A stretch of 64,000 nt of DNA from Sphingomonas pokkalii (lineage in GTDB: Bacteria > Pseudomonadota > Alphaproteobacteria > Sphingomonadales > Sphingomonadaceae), in assembly GCF_003096275.1 (NCBI RefSeq), contig NZ_QENQ01000001.1:3680009-3744008 (forward strand), written 5' to 3'. The notes beneath the pieces are model-generated. The model saw only the letters and a program-made list of their open reading frames with translations, ran no database searches and had not been told where the DNA came from. The translations under genes and the position numbers were made by a program. Below, in pieces: positions 51,607 to 62,959 of this stretch (the stretch's first letter is position 1; each line of letters begins with the position of its first letter).

Positions 51607-53046
51607 GTGTCAAAGCCATACTCCTTGCCCCGTCGGCGATTGCACGGTCCTGCCCGGTTTTGCGGCTGGCTGGCATGGCTGTTGGCGATGCTGATACCGT
51701 TCACCGCACAGGCGGATCCCGTCGACGAGTATGTGCAGGCAGAGATGGCCCGATATCAGATACCTGGGGTCGCGATCGCGGTGATGCGCCACGGCATTCT
51801 CGTTCGTGCGCAGGGCTATGGATTCGCCAATCTGGAACATTTGGTGCCGGTGCATCCAGATACGCTGTTCAAAAGCGGCGCGGTCGGGATGCAGTTCACC
51901 GCGGCGGCGACGATGCTGTTGGTCGAGGATGGCAGGCTTCGGCTCGATGAGTCGATCCGCACCTATCTGCCCGAGGCGCCAGATGGTTGGGCGCCGATCA
52001 CGATCCGCCAGCTGCTTCAGCACAGCTCGGGCCTACCGGCCACGCCCAATGGCGAGTTCCGCACCGATTACAGCGACGACGCGTTGCTGGCGGTCCTGTA
52101 TCGGCAAGCGTTGAATTTCCCGGCAGGGTCGCGCTGGCGCTTCAGCTATGTTGATTATGTCGTGCTAGGCTTTATCATCCACCGGGTGACGGGCGAGCTC
52201 TTCACGGAGCTTCTCGCGCGCCGCATCTTCCAGCCGCTCGGGATGCGCACGGCGCAGTCGATCGACGAAGGAGCAGTGATTCCCAACCGCGCTGCGGGCT
52301 ATGAATTCGGCAGCGGCGTGGCGCGTAATGCAGAATGGGTTTCGCCGACTGCTAATTCAACAGCTGACGGAACGCTCTATCTTTCGGTGCTGGATTTTGC
52401 GGCGTGGGAGAAGGGGATCGTCCAGAAGCTTGTGTTGCGGGCCGATAGCTGGGCGGCGATCGGCGCGGGAGCGACGCTTCCGGGCGGGCACCGTCTGCCC
52501 TATGGCTTTGGCTGGTATCTGGATCGGCGCGCGAACCAGCCCGTGTGGCGGCACGACGGAAACTGGCAGGGTTTTCGGAGCAGCATCACCCGCTATCTCG
52601 ATGCGGGCTGGACGGTGGTGGTGCTCGCCAATGGCGATCGTGCCGATCCCGATCGCATCGGTCGCCATCTCGCCGGCCTGCTCGATCCCGCGCTGGCGGA
52701 GGCCGATGCGCCGCCGCTGGCGGTGCAGGATGTGGCAGACAATGCCGCGATCGGCACCTTGCTCGAGCGGATCGCCGCGGGCGCGGTGGATCATGGTGCG
52801 TTCGCGCACCTCTCGGACCTCGATATCACCGAAAGCGTAGCGGAACAGCGCGCGATGCTTGCCCCGCTGGGCGCCGTGCAGGCCGTTGCCGCCTTCGCGC
52901 GCAGCCGGGAGGGCGGCGATGTCTATGCCCGATATCGCGTGCGCTATGCCGCGCAGATCATCGATGTCAGGATCGTGCGGACGATGGGCGGCAAGGTCGC
53001 GGATCTCGAACTGGCGCCGGTCGAACGCTGGACCGCGCCGCTCTGA
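51607..53046 (+). CDS. Exported serine-hydrolase (beta-lactamase family) homologue with lost catalytic motifs
   Basis: The protein has 479 residues and a signal peptide near LAWLLAMLIPFTAQA. It has the S12 beta-lactamase/penicillin-binding-like fold (QIPGVAIAVMRHG, then MLLVEDGRLRLDESIRTYLP and ITIRQLLQHSSGLPATPNGE). The normal SxxK motif reads GAVGM, so Ala92 replaces Ser and Met95 replaces Lys. The YxN motif reads FSY at residues 179-181. The third motif still has RHDGNW. A normal serine acyl-enzyme mechanism is therefore impossible by sequence. The start GTG 51607 has no strong ribosome site. It lies between two paralogous membrane-anchored regulators and may serve as a sensor or binding protein. 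Confidence 0.85.
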   Translation: MSKPYSLPRRRLHGPARFCGWLAWLLAMLIPFTAQADPVDEYVQAEMARYQIPGVAIAVMRHGILVRAQGYGFANLEHLVPVHPDTLFKSGAVGMQFTAAATMLLVEDGRLRLDESIRTYLPEAPDGWAPITIRQLLQHSSGLPATPNGEFRTDYSDDALLAVLYRQALNFPAGSRWRFSYVDYVVLGFIIHRVTGELFTELLARRIFQPLGMRTAQSIDEGAVIPNRAAGYEFGSGVARNAEWVSPTANSTADGTLYLSVLDFAAWEKGIVQKLVLRADSWAAIGAGATLPGGHRLPYGFGWYLDRRANQPVWRHDGNWQGFRSSITRYLDAGWTVVVLANGDRADPDRIGRHLAGLLDPALAEADAPPLAVQDVADNAAIGTLLERIAAGAVDHGAFAHLSDLDITESVAEQRAMLAPLGAVQAVAAFARSREGGDVYARYRVRYAAQIIDVRIVRTMGGKVADLELAPVERWTAPL

Positions 53047-53072
53047 CCGTGCCCCTCTGACCGCGCCTTGGC

Positions 53073-54347
53073 TCAGGGGCGGGTGGCGCGGGGCGTCGGA
53101 GTGGCAACGGCGCGCAGCGGGCGCGCGGTAACCAGGGTGCGGGCGAGCCGCACCGATCCTGCCGTCCGCACCTTGAACAAGGCTTCGAACGCCGCCGGCG
53201 ATCCGATCCTGCGCGTGAGCTGCTGCATCTGCGCGGTATCGCGCACCAACGCGGCCATATCGCGCACACCGCCGTCGCCGAACCCCGAAATCACCAGGAT
53301 ATGGCGACCCGAAGGGCCCGGAATGCTGGCGATATAGCCGAAATCCTCCCGCGATTCCTGGCCGTCGACCTGGCTCGACCGGATGGCGTAGCGCTGCTGC
53401 GAGGCGCGGTCGGTCAGCGTCGTTCCCGTCGCGTCGAGCGAGAAGCCGGATAGCTGGAACAGGGGCGCGGCCAGCAGCCCCAGCGCGGCGAGCGGCCCGA
53501 CATAGACGATGTCGTTGGCATCCAGCATCTGGGCGGTGAGGCGCGATGATGCGATCAGCCGTGGCCCGGCGCCGCCGCCGGCCTCGGCGCCCAGCGACGG
53601 CAACAGGCTCCAGGCCGCAACCGCCGTCCCGAACGGAGTGTAGCGCATGTCGAGATCGTACAGCCGATAAAAGGCATCGGGGTGCGTCGTCAGATAGGCG
53701 CCGAAGTCGCTGCGTGAGCGTATCCCCGGCTCAAGGACGATCTGCTTGATATCTTTCTGGTTCTCAGTTTCGGCGAGCATGTAGGAATCGCCGATCGCGA
53801 CCAAGGGGCTGCTGCCCGCGGGCAATGCCTGCCAGAAGCCGCCGCGGCTCGGGCGGCCGGTATTTTCCTGCGTGCGCGCGGCGATGTACCACCACCCCAG
53901 TCCGTTGATCGCCGCCACCGCCGCAACGATGCCCAGCCATCGCGTCCGCCTGGGCGTGCCGTTGTTGCGCGGGGCGGGTGCGGGAGGCGTCACGGGCACC
54001 GGCGTCGCGGCCGCCGCCGGGATCAGCACGACCCGATACTCGCCTTTCGGAATATCGAGCCGCAGTCCTGATTGTCCCGCATAGAATTCGTCCAGCCGCT
54101 TCCGCAGCCGGTACATGGTTACCCGTACAACCGAATCGGGCGTGTCGTTCTGGCCGGGATCGCGTCCGAAGATCGCGAGGGCGATCTCCACTTCCTTCGG
54201 CGCACGATCGTCGCGCGATCGCTCGACCAGCAAGTCGAACAGCTGGAGGAATATCGGCGATCGACCGGCGGCGAGCGCCGCGCGAAATCGCGTGACTTCG
54301 GTGGCGAATGCCTGTTCCTCGGTGGCGGCGGGTGCGGCTGGATCCAT
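53073..54347 (-). CDS. Membrane-anchored winged-helix regulator (paralogue B)
   Basis: The protein has 424 residues. It has the same plan as paralogue A: an N-terminal winged helix (LQLFDLLVERSRDDRAPKEV, SVVRVTMYRLRKRLDEFYAG, then LRLDIPKGEYRVVL), one transmembrane segment (WLGIVAAVAAINGLGWWYIA, about residues 135-155) and a periplasmic domain of about 260 residues with DFGYIASIPGPSGRHILVIS. It converges with the serine-hydrolase homologue (26-base gap) and is divergent from the TonB receptor at 54736. A direct-repeat operator candidate lies upstream. The ATG at 54347 is preferred; a longer frame upstream lacks family features. Confidence 0.82.
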   Translation of the reverse strand: MDPAAPAATEEQAFATEVTRFRAALAAGRSPIFLQLFDLLVERSRDDRAPKEVEIALAIFGRDPGQNDTPDSVVRVTMYRLRKRLDEFYAGQSGLRLDIPKGEYRVVLIPAAAATPVPVTPPAPAPRNNGTPRRTRWLGIVAAVAAINGLGWWYIAARTQENTGRPSRGGFWQALPAGSSPLVAIGDSYMLAETENQKDIKQIVLEPGIRSRSDFGAYLTTHPDAFYRLYDLDMRYTPFGTAVAAWSLLPSLGAEAGGGAGPRLIASSRLTAQMLDANDIVYVGPLAALGLLAAPLFQLSGFSLDATGTTLTDRASQQRYAIRSSQVDGQESREDFGYIASIPGPSGRHILVISGFGDGGVRDMAALVRDTAQMQQLTRRIGSPAAFEALFKVRTAGSVRLARTLVTARPLRAVATPTPRATRP

Positions 54348-54735
54348 CACGTGCCGCTGCTTGCCATCGAAAAGACAGGGCGGACGGCTACGGGAGCGAT
54401 TGTCTTTGCCTTTCTGCGATCCGCGATACGCCGATCGTAGCCGGATCGAAGCCTGCCGCAAGGCGAAAATCGGCCCTTTCCGGCCAAAGTGTAACTGTTC
54501 AGAACTGTTTATTTTGAGCAACAAGCCTACCAAGATAAGGCGATAGTGTTACGAAACGTCATCGTTTTCGCGTGTCGCGGCGGTGGTCGTCACGGCGAAG
54601 GAAGCCGGCGGTTCCCCGGTCCGGTTCGCGGCGGGCGAAACGAGAACATGCCCGATCAAGGGCGCAATCAAAGCGCTGGCAGAGATGCGGTGCCCATCGG
54701 GCCATCGCACCGAAACGCGCATAGGGAGGATAAGG
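54348..54735. other. Divergent promoter region between regulator B and the TonB receptor
   Basis: About 390 bases with no credible gene. The part near 54480-54550 is AT-rich and carries the direct repeat AACTGTT-N3-AACTGTT. The remainder is the leader of the TonB-receptor gene, which has a GGGAGGA ribosome site just before 54736. Confidence 0.65.
54493..54509 (+). promoter_or_regulatory. Direct repeat AACTGTT-N3-AACTGTT
   Basis: Two identical 7-base units have a 10-base period, in the divergent region upstream of regulator B (146 bases) and of the TonB receptor (227 bases). The same AAC(G/T)GTTC pattern is upstream of paralogue A at 50022. It is a candidate shared operator. Confidence 0.5.
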
Positions 54736-57237
<2,502 letters not shown>

Positions 57238-57310
57238 AGACCATGGCTTGCCGCGCCGGGCTGGAGCGCCCGGCGCGGTCTGCTTGTCTGGCGGCCGTGA
57301 TGAACGGGCT

Positions 57311-57403
57311 AGAGCAATTTCACCTTGGGTGAAGACGCTCTACGGTGTTGATTGCCGCATTTTCCGAGCCGCTGACCGTAAACGGTCAACTTGAAAATGC
57401 TCT
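57311..57403. repeat. MITE-like element with terminal inverted repeats
   Basis: A 93-base stretch starts AGAGCAATTTCA and ends TGAAAATGCTCT, which are inverted copies at 11 of 12 positions. Inner hairpins (TTTCACC/GGTGAA and GACCGT/ACGGTC) are visible. It fills the gap between the convergent TonB receptor and the leftward operon. It could be a short non-autonomous element, a REPIN, or a two-way terminator. Confidence 0.6.
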
Positions 57404-57433
57404 TGGCGTGGTGCGCTCCCACGCGGCGGAGGA

Positions 57434-58756
57434 TCAATCCAGCAACAGGTCGATACGCTGGGCATTGCAGGCGAAACGCGGCATGTAGCGGTGGAGAAAA
57501 TCCACCTCGGCCGCCGTCTTGGCGCTTGGGGTCGCCGCCCGTTCGATCGCCGCCTGCAGCAGCGCCTCGTCCCTGCCAAAGGCACGGATGCCTGCCAGAT
57601 CGGCCCACAAGATCCACAGCGAACGCCCGTCGCGGGAGATCCAGCCGGGCGCGATCTGCGGCGCATAGGCGCGGGCATGGGCTTCCCCGCCGGGCTTCCA
57701 GGCCGCATCGGCATGGATCTGTCGCCACGGCCCCCAGGGCGTATCGCTCACCCAGAATCCGAAATAGCTGGGCTTGCCGAATTCGGTGCCATCGGGCGCG
57801 CAGCCGATCCCCGCACTCGTCATCATGTAGAGGCCCAGCGCGGTGTTGTACGCGACGCTGGGCAGCCACGATTCGACGACCAGATCACCGGAGAAAAGAT
57901 TGGTGCGATTCACCCAGCCTCGCGGAAAGCGGTGCACCACCGCGCGATCTGCGATCGCCGGACTCCACGCCGCGCTCCCGTCGCGTCGCCGCCCCGCGAA
58001 GAAGCGATAGGCGCGGCGATCGAGCATCGATCCGGCCGGCACACGGGCGAGCACCAGTGCGTTCATCTGTCCGTCGACGCTGCCATTGACGCTGTAGAGG
58101 TAGACGAAGCCGTCGCGATTGGCGGCATAGCCGGCGCCCATCTGGACGATCGACAGCAGCGAGAAGCAGCCGCCGGGCTCGTCGAAAAAGGCGAGCGACG
58201 CCCGCGATTGCTCGCCCCAGTCTTCCCAGCGCACCGGGGTGCTCCCGTCCTGGTTACGCCAGCTGCGGCCCCCGTCGGGCGAATGGATCAGCTTGGTGCC
58301 GGTCCAGTGGCGCGGGCGGTCGGCTGCGCGGTCGAGCGTGCTGAGGAACTGGTAGAGCTGGTTGCCGATCGCGATCAGCCCATGGCCGTAATAGGACGGC
58401 GCATCTTCCGGACGCGCGGCACGATCGAGCGCGGGATAGCCCGGCACCTGCCGGAAGCTTGGTGCGTCCGGTGGGCCGGCGATCGTCCACAGGCCGTTGA
58501 CGTCGAACCGCTGTGGCGGTTGCGTCCAGCCGGGACCGTCGTTGACGCCCACGAACTGCACGCCGTTCGCCGCCAGCGTCGTCTTGTATCCGTCGCCGAT
58601 CCCGCCCAGCCGAAGCAACCGGTCCGCGCGCGGACGGATCGCGCGAACGCGGTCCCCGCGGCCACCGTGCGACGGTGCGGCCGATGCCCCGCCGGGCAAG
58701 GCGATGCCCGCCAACGCCAGGGCGGATCGGTGCAAGGCGTCGCGGCGGCTGAGCAT
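57434..58756 (-). CDS. Exported beta-propeller-like protein (DUF4185-like, tentative)
   Basis: The protein has 440 residues. The N-terminus MLSRRDALHRSALALAGIAL has the twin-arginine pattern of a Tat signal, so it may be exported folded. The body has repeated Trp/Gly-rich motifs with HSPDGGRSW, an Asp-box, and segments such as LIAIGNQLYQFLSTLD and FWVSDTPWGPWRQIHADAAW. These are suggestive of a propeller of the DUF4185 type. It lacks recognised catalytic residues. It is the last gene of a leftward operon after the secreted protein at 58791 (34 bases). The family label is tentative. Confidence 0.65.
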   Translation of the reverse strand: MLSRRDALHRSALALAGIALPGGASAAPSHGGRGDRVRAIRPRADRLLRLGGIGDGYKTTLAANGVQFVGVNDGPGWTQPPQRFDVNGLWTIAGPPDAPSFRQVPGYPALDRAARPEDAPSYYGHGLIAIGNQLYQFLSTLDRAADRPRHWTGTKLIHSPDGGRSWRNQDGSTPVRWEDWGEQSRASLAFFDEPGGCFSLLSIVQMGAGYAANRDGFVYLYSVNGSVDGQMNALVLARVPAGSMLDRRAYRFFAGRRRDGSAAWSPAIADRAVVHRFPRGWVNRTNLFSGDLVVESWLPSVAYNTALGLYMMTSAGIGCAPDGTEFGKPSYFGFWVSDTPWGPWRQIHADAAWKPGGEAHARAYAPQIAPGWISRDGRSLWILWADLAGIRAFGRDEALLQAAIERAATPSAKTAAEVDFLHRYMPRFACNAQRIDLLLD

Positions 58757-58790
58757 GGCGTCGTTCCTGTCGCGCGGCGAACGCGGGGGG

Positions 58791-59648
58791 TTATTCGTGG
58801 CCCTTCGGTTTGGCGGGTGCGCCCTGGGGCGCGGCATCGTGCTTCTCGCCGTCGGTCTTCATCGACACGGTGCCGTCCGGGTTCACCTTGAACAGCGGAT
58901 CGACGCGATCGCAGATATATTCCACGATCTCATATTCGTCGTTGCGCTTGTAGCCATAGGTGAAGTGGTAGGGCTCGGCGAGCATCACCGGGTCGGTGAT
59001 GGTGATCTGATCTTCCATCATGCCCGGCGCGGTCAGGCGGATGCGTTCGGTGATCTCCATCTGCTTGCTGTGCGGGATTTCGAAGAACTGGGTGTCCTCG
59101 CGCACGCCGCGGGTGGTGACGACCAGGGTGTCGCCCTCCCATTTGCCCACCGAATAGCCGTAATAGGATGGGGATACTTCGTCGAACGGCGGCATCGGCT
59201 TGTTGAACAGGATGCGCCGGGTCTGGGTCAGGAACTCGGCCAGAACCGTCACCTGGCCCGGCGTCTGCAGGATTTGCAGCGGGAAGATCGCGCCCATGAT
59301 CATCGGCATTCCTTCCGGCGCGCATTGCGTGCTGGGATCGACGAGCGGTGTTCCGGCCTTCAGCTTGGCATCGCGCTCGGCCCGCTTTGCCTTCCACTGG
59401 GTGGCATAGGGTTCCTTCAGCTTGGGGCCGCCATTGGGGACCGGCAGTTCGACGAAGGTGTTGGCGTCGCCTGCGAACGGATCGGGATAGATTTCCCAGG
59501 TGCCCATGATGTCGGGCTCCTTGCCCGCCGGCGCGGGCGCCGGTGCTTGCGTTTGGGCTTTGGGGGCGGCCTGGCCGGCATCGGCGGCGGTAAGGGGCAG
59601 GGCGGCGAGCCCGATCAGTGCCAGCGGGGCCGTGATGGCGATTTTCAT
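58791..59648 (-). CDS. Exported conserved protein of unknown function
   Basis: The protein has 285 residues with a signal peptide (MKIAITAPLALIGLAALPLT, ending near ADA) and a Pro/Ala-rich spacer. The body has GTWEIYPDPFAGD, MPMIMGAIFPLQILQTPGQV, ILFNKPMPPFDEVSPSYYGY and VGKWEGDTLVVTTRGVRED, segments that look like a soluble beta-rich exported protein. The family was not recognised by name. It follows the DUF6152 gene after 129 bases on the same strand. The start follows AGGAGA. It is likely periplasmic. The nearby TonB receptors suggest a role with them, but there is no direct evidence. Confidence 0.75.
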   Translation of the reverse strand: MKIAITAPLALIGLAALPLTAADAGQAAPKAQTQAPAPAPAGKEPDIMGTWEIYPDPFAGDANTFVELPVPNGGPKLKEPYATQWKAKRAERDAKLKAGTPLVDPSTQCAPEGMPMIMGAIFPLQILQTPGQVTVLAEFLTQTRRILFNKPMPPFDEVSPSYYGYSVGKWEGDTLVVTTRGVREDTQFFEIPHSKQMEITERIRLTAPGMMEDQITITDPVMLAEPYHFTYGYKRNDEYEIVEYICDRVDPLFKVNPDGTVSMKTDGEKHDAAPQGAPAKPKGHE

Positions 59649-59777
59649 GCATCATCTCCTAAACGGTAAGCTCGCGTCCGCCGCCGGCATCGGCTGCCGG
59701 TTGGGCGCGCGTTGGCGGCATGGGGAAGGGCGGGGCCGGGCGGGGAAGGGGGCGCGGCGGCACCCTTCCCCTGCCGA

Positions 59778-60173
59778 TCACCAGGCGCTCAGCGTCTTGC
59801 CGTTGGGAAGCGTTACCGTCTTCAGCATGCCGCCCGGCTTGCCGGTGCGCAGCGGGTAATAGGTGATGCCCACCGGATCCCCCGGCTTCACCGTGTTCAC
59901 CTTCCAGCCGGCGCGCGTCATCATGTTCGTGCTGTTGCATTCCAGCGTGTAGCGCGTGGTCGTGCCCCCGGTCTTCACGTCGACGATCACGAAGGAGTGC
60001 GGGTTGGTCCAGTGGAATTCGCTGATCGTGCCTTTCGCGTTCAGGATCTTGGTCTGATCGAACATGGCGAAGGAATGGTGCGCCAGCGCAGGCGATGTCG
60101 CCACTGCGAGGGCGAGCAGGCCGGTGCCGAACGCCGCCGCTGCCACCACCGTCAGGTTCTTACGCATCTTCAT
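59778..60173 (-). CDS. DUF6152-family exported protein
   Basis: The protein has 131 residues. The signal peptide (VVAAAAFGTGLLALAVATSP) ends at ALA, followed at once by HHSFAMFDQTKILNAKGTIS, the hallmark of the small DUF6152 family with its two conserved histidines next to the cleavage site. The rest is a small beta-barrel-like domain (FHWTNPHSFVIVDVKTGGTT). The ATG at 60173 follows GAGGAG. It is the first gene of the leftward trio with the proteins at 58791 and 57434. Metal binding by the two histidines is a guess. The function is unknown. Confidence 0.85.
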   Translation of the reverse strand: MKMRKNLTVVAAAAFGTGLLALAVATSPALAHHSFAMFDQTKILNAKGTISEFHWTNPHSFVIVDVKTGGTTTRYTLECNSTNMMTRAGWKVNTVKPGDPVGITYYPLRTGKPGGMLKTVTLPNGKTLSAW

Positions 60174-60597
60174 CCATCCAACTCCTCGTCCATCTTCTGG
60201 TGTGCTTCCCGCGCCCGGCTGCGCGGTCCAGCGAAATGCTGCGCGTCGGCGTCAGGAAGGTTCGTCCAGCATTTGCGTGGCTTCCGGCCGTTCGCGAAGG
60301 CGATTACAGTTGTGAAACCGTTACACGCGTCGGTCGAAAGGACTGTTACGCGCGCCTTGCCGGGCAGGCATGGATCGCGTTTTCGCGATGCGATGGGTGC
60401 GGTCGCGCGCGCAGCGCCCGTCTCAGGGACGCGGACCGGCCGGCGCAGCGGGTTACCGGGCCTGCTCGAACCGTTCGACACTTGCGGCGACGATTCGTCT
60501 GCGAAACTCTCCTGCGCGGGAGGTCCGGCCAGACACGGTCGCTCCCGGCGCAGCCGTATCGACGATGCGCGCTCCTCTTCCGAACAGGCGATCCTCC
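60174..60597. other. Divergent promoter region between the DUF6152 operon and the fourth TonB receptor
   Basis: About 420 bases without a credible gene. A motif related to the AAC(G/T)GTT direct repeat lies on the minus strand at 60306-60322 (AACGGTT, then AACTGT, period 11). Open frames across this stretch lack family features. Confidence 0.6.
60306..60322 (-). promoter_or_regulatory. Direct-repeat-like site (AACGGTT-N4-AACTGT on the minus strand)
   Basis: It resembles the direct repeats at 50022 and 54493 but has an 11-base period. It is about 135 bases from the DUF6152 start and 275 bases before the TonB receptor, so it is a weaker candidate for the same regulators. Confidence 0.3.
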
Positions 60598-62658
60598 ATG
60601 CCGCAAACCCGCTTCCTCGTCGCAGCCTTGTCCACGGTGGTCGCCCTGTTGCCGCAGGGGACGGCGTACGCGCAGAACGGTCCGCCGCCATCGTCGCCGG
60701 CGCCCGCAGATCGGAGCGAGGCGGGCGATGCCGACCTGATCGTGTTCGGGCGCGGCGAGGGCAAGATCGGCACCGCGCAGGCTGCCAGCGAGGGAAGCAT
60801 TGCGGGATCGGACCTGCTGGTCCGCCCGCTGCTTCGGGTCGCCGAACTGCTGGAGGCGGTGCCGGGCATGGTCGCGGCGCAACATTCCGGCAGCGGCAAG
60901 GCGAACCAGTATTTCCTGCGCGGCTTCAACCTCGATCACGGCAGCGATTTCACCACCTATATCGACGATGTGCAGATGAACCTGCGCACCCATGGGCATG
61001 GGCAGGGCTATCTCGATCTCAACGGACTGATCCCGGAAATCGTGGCGCGGGAAGATTATCGCAAGGGCCCCTATCGTGCCGATGGCGGCGATTTCGCGAT
61101 GGCCGGCGCCGCCTATCTGCATACGATCGATCGCTATGATCGGCCCTGGGCCTCGATCGAGGGGGGCAGCTATGGCTGGCGCCGAATTGCGGCCGGTGGC
61201 TCGACAAAGCTTGGGGCAGGGGAAGTCACGCTGGTCGGGCAAGGCAAGACCTATGACGGCCCGTGGCAGCAGCCGGAGCGATTGCGGCATGTATCCGGCT
61301 TCGGGAAATATGCGGTGGCGACCGGGCTGGGCGCGCTGGAGGTGACGGTGCATGGCTATCGCGGGACATGGCGGCCGACGGAGCAGATCCCGGAGGCGAT
61401 CATCGGCACCAGCATATGCCCCGATCGCTATTGTTCGCCAGATCCCAGCGCGCGCGGCGAAACCACGCGGTTCGTTGGTAATGTCGGCCTGCGCGGCGCC
61501 ACCTACCGGGTTAACCTATATGCCCAATCCTATCGTTGGAGCATGTATTCCAACCCGACCTTCGCCGGTACGGATCCGGCTTCGGCGGGGTATGGCCGAA
61601 GCGCGCAAATCTTTCAGTTCGACCGGCGTTGGATCTTCGGAATCAAGGGCGAGAATGTCTGGCGGCTGGGAGACCGGCTGCACATCGTTGCGGGCACGGA
61701 GAACCGCTACGACGACATCCCCGAAGTTGGGGTGCACCGCACCGCCGACCGTGTTTTCGTGGAGAGTCTCGGCGCATATCGGGTCCGGGAGGCGTCCGCG
61801 GCGGGGTATGGCGAGATTATGTGGAAGCCGGTGCGCGGCCTCCGCCTTACCGGGGGATTGCGTGCCGACTATTACGCATATGACGTCGCTGCGCGCGACG
61901 CGCCCGCGCGGGCGCTTGGGCAGGGGCGGGGAGAGAGCGGGATTGTCTCGCCCAAGGCTGCGATTGCCTATGAGGTCGCGCCGTTCCTTGAACTGTACGG
62001 CAATTGGGGGCGGGGTTTTCATTCCAACGATGCGCGCGGCGCCGTTGCGGAAGCGCGGGTACCGATCCTGTCGCGCGGCAGCGGCCACGAAGTCGGCGCG
62101 CGCTTTCAGCGACCTCGCTTTAGCTTGACCGCGACCTATTGGTGGCTCGACCTGCAGAGCGAGCTTCGCTTTGTCGGGGATTCGAACACGGTGGAGCCGA
62201 CCGGCGCGTCGCGCCGCCATGGCTATGAACTCGTCGGATTCTGGCGCCCGTTGCGCTGGCTGGCTGTAGACGCGAACTACACCGCAAGCCATGCGCGATA
62301 CGTGGATGGCGCATATATTCCCAACGCCTTCGAAAACGCCGCGCAGATTGGGGTTTCCGCCGTTTCTCCACGGTTCGATGCAAGTATTCGGCTGCGTCAT
62401 CTTGGCCCCTATCCGTTGCTCGACGACAATAGTGTCCGTGACAAGGGAAGCAGCGTCGTGAATCTGCGTGGTGCCTGGAAGCCGGGGCGGATTCAGGTCT
62501 ATGCGGAGCTGCTGAACATATTGGGTAGTCGTGACAAGGATATCGCCTATTATTATCGTTATTTCGTGCCGGCGGTGATGGCAGCGCCTGCCGAGGGTCG
62601 GTTGAGCCGCATAGTGGAACCGCGGACATTGCGGGCGGGTGTTCGCTACCAATTCTGA
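60598..62658 (+). CDS. TonB-dependent outer-membrane receptor (fourth)
   Basis: The gene encodes 686 residues. The signal peptide ends about GTAYAQN. The TonB box is DADLIVFGRGEGK. The plug has VAELLEAVPGMVAAQHSGSG and YFLRGFNLDHGSDFTTYIDD. A barrel follows and ends RTLRAGVRYQF, with the classical terminal Phe. It is shorter than the other three receptors and its plug differs (LRTHGHGQGYLDLNGLIPEI), so it belongs to another subgroup. The ATG at 60598 is chosen over an ATG 11 codons earlier because of the signal-peptide shape. The ligand is unknown. Confidence 0.9.
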   Translation: MPQTRFLVAALSTVVALLPQGTAYAQNGPPPSSPAPADRSEAGDADLIVFGRGEGKIGTAQAASEGSIAGSDLLVRPLLRVAELLEAVPGMVAAQHSGSGKANQYFLRGFNLDHGSDFTTYIDDVQMNLRTHGHGQGYLDLNGLIPEIVAREDYRKGPYRADGGDFAMAGAAYLHTIDRYDRPWASIEGGSYGWRRIAAGGSTKLGAGEVTLVGQGKTYDGPWQQPERLRHVSGFGKYAVATGLGALEVTVHGYRGTWRPTEQIPEAIIGTSICPDRYCSPDPSARGETTRFVGNVGLRGATYRVNLYAQSYRWSMYSNPTFAGTDPASAGYGRSAQIFQFDRRWIFGIKGENVWRLGDRLHIVAGTENRYDDIPEVGVHRTADRVFVESLGAYRVREASAAGYGEIMWKPVRGLRLTGGLRADYYAYDVAARDAPARALGQGRGESGIVSPKAAIAYEVAPFLELYGNWGRGFHSNDARGAVAEARVPILSRGSGHEVGARFQRPRFSLTATYWWLDLQSELRFVGDSNTVEPTGASRRHGYELVGFWRPLRWLAVDANYTASHARYVDGAYIPNAFENAAQIGVSAVSPRFDASIRLRHLGPYPLLDDNSVRDKGSSVVNLRGAWKPGRIQVYAELLNILGSRDKDIAYYYRYFVPAVMAAPAEGRLSRIVEPRTLRAGVRYQF

Positions 62659-62863
62659 GCTGTTTCCTTGCGGGAACCGCGCCGCTCGGCCGCGTCGGAA
62701 ACGCGCGGCATCGGGTGGTCGGTCCCGGCACGCCGGCACCGTCGATCGTCGGGCGGTTCGCTGGTTCGCGCCTGTTCCGTTCCCAGCTTTGGGCTTGCAC
62801 ATGCGGCGGAGCCCGTACCCATGCCGCGTTGCATGGAGGAGAAACGATCGCCGCGCCCACCGC

Positions 62864-62889
62864 ATCATTCCGGTTTTCGCCGGGATGAC
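62864..62889. repeat. REP-like palindrome
   Basis: CATTCCGG and CCGGGATG pair around TTTTCG, a copy of the common palindrome also at 30843. It lies in a stretch with no intact gene. Confidence 0.6.
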
Positions 62890-62959
62890 GGCGGTGCGGC
62901 AGGATCATGCGGCCGATGACGGGGGGGAGCCATCTGCCGGCCTATCCATAGGCGATGCT

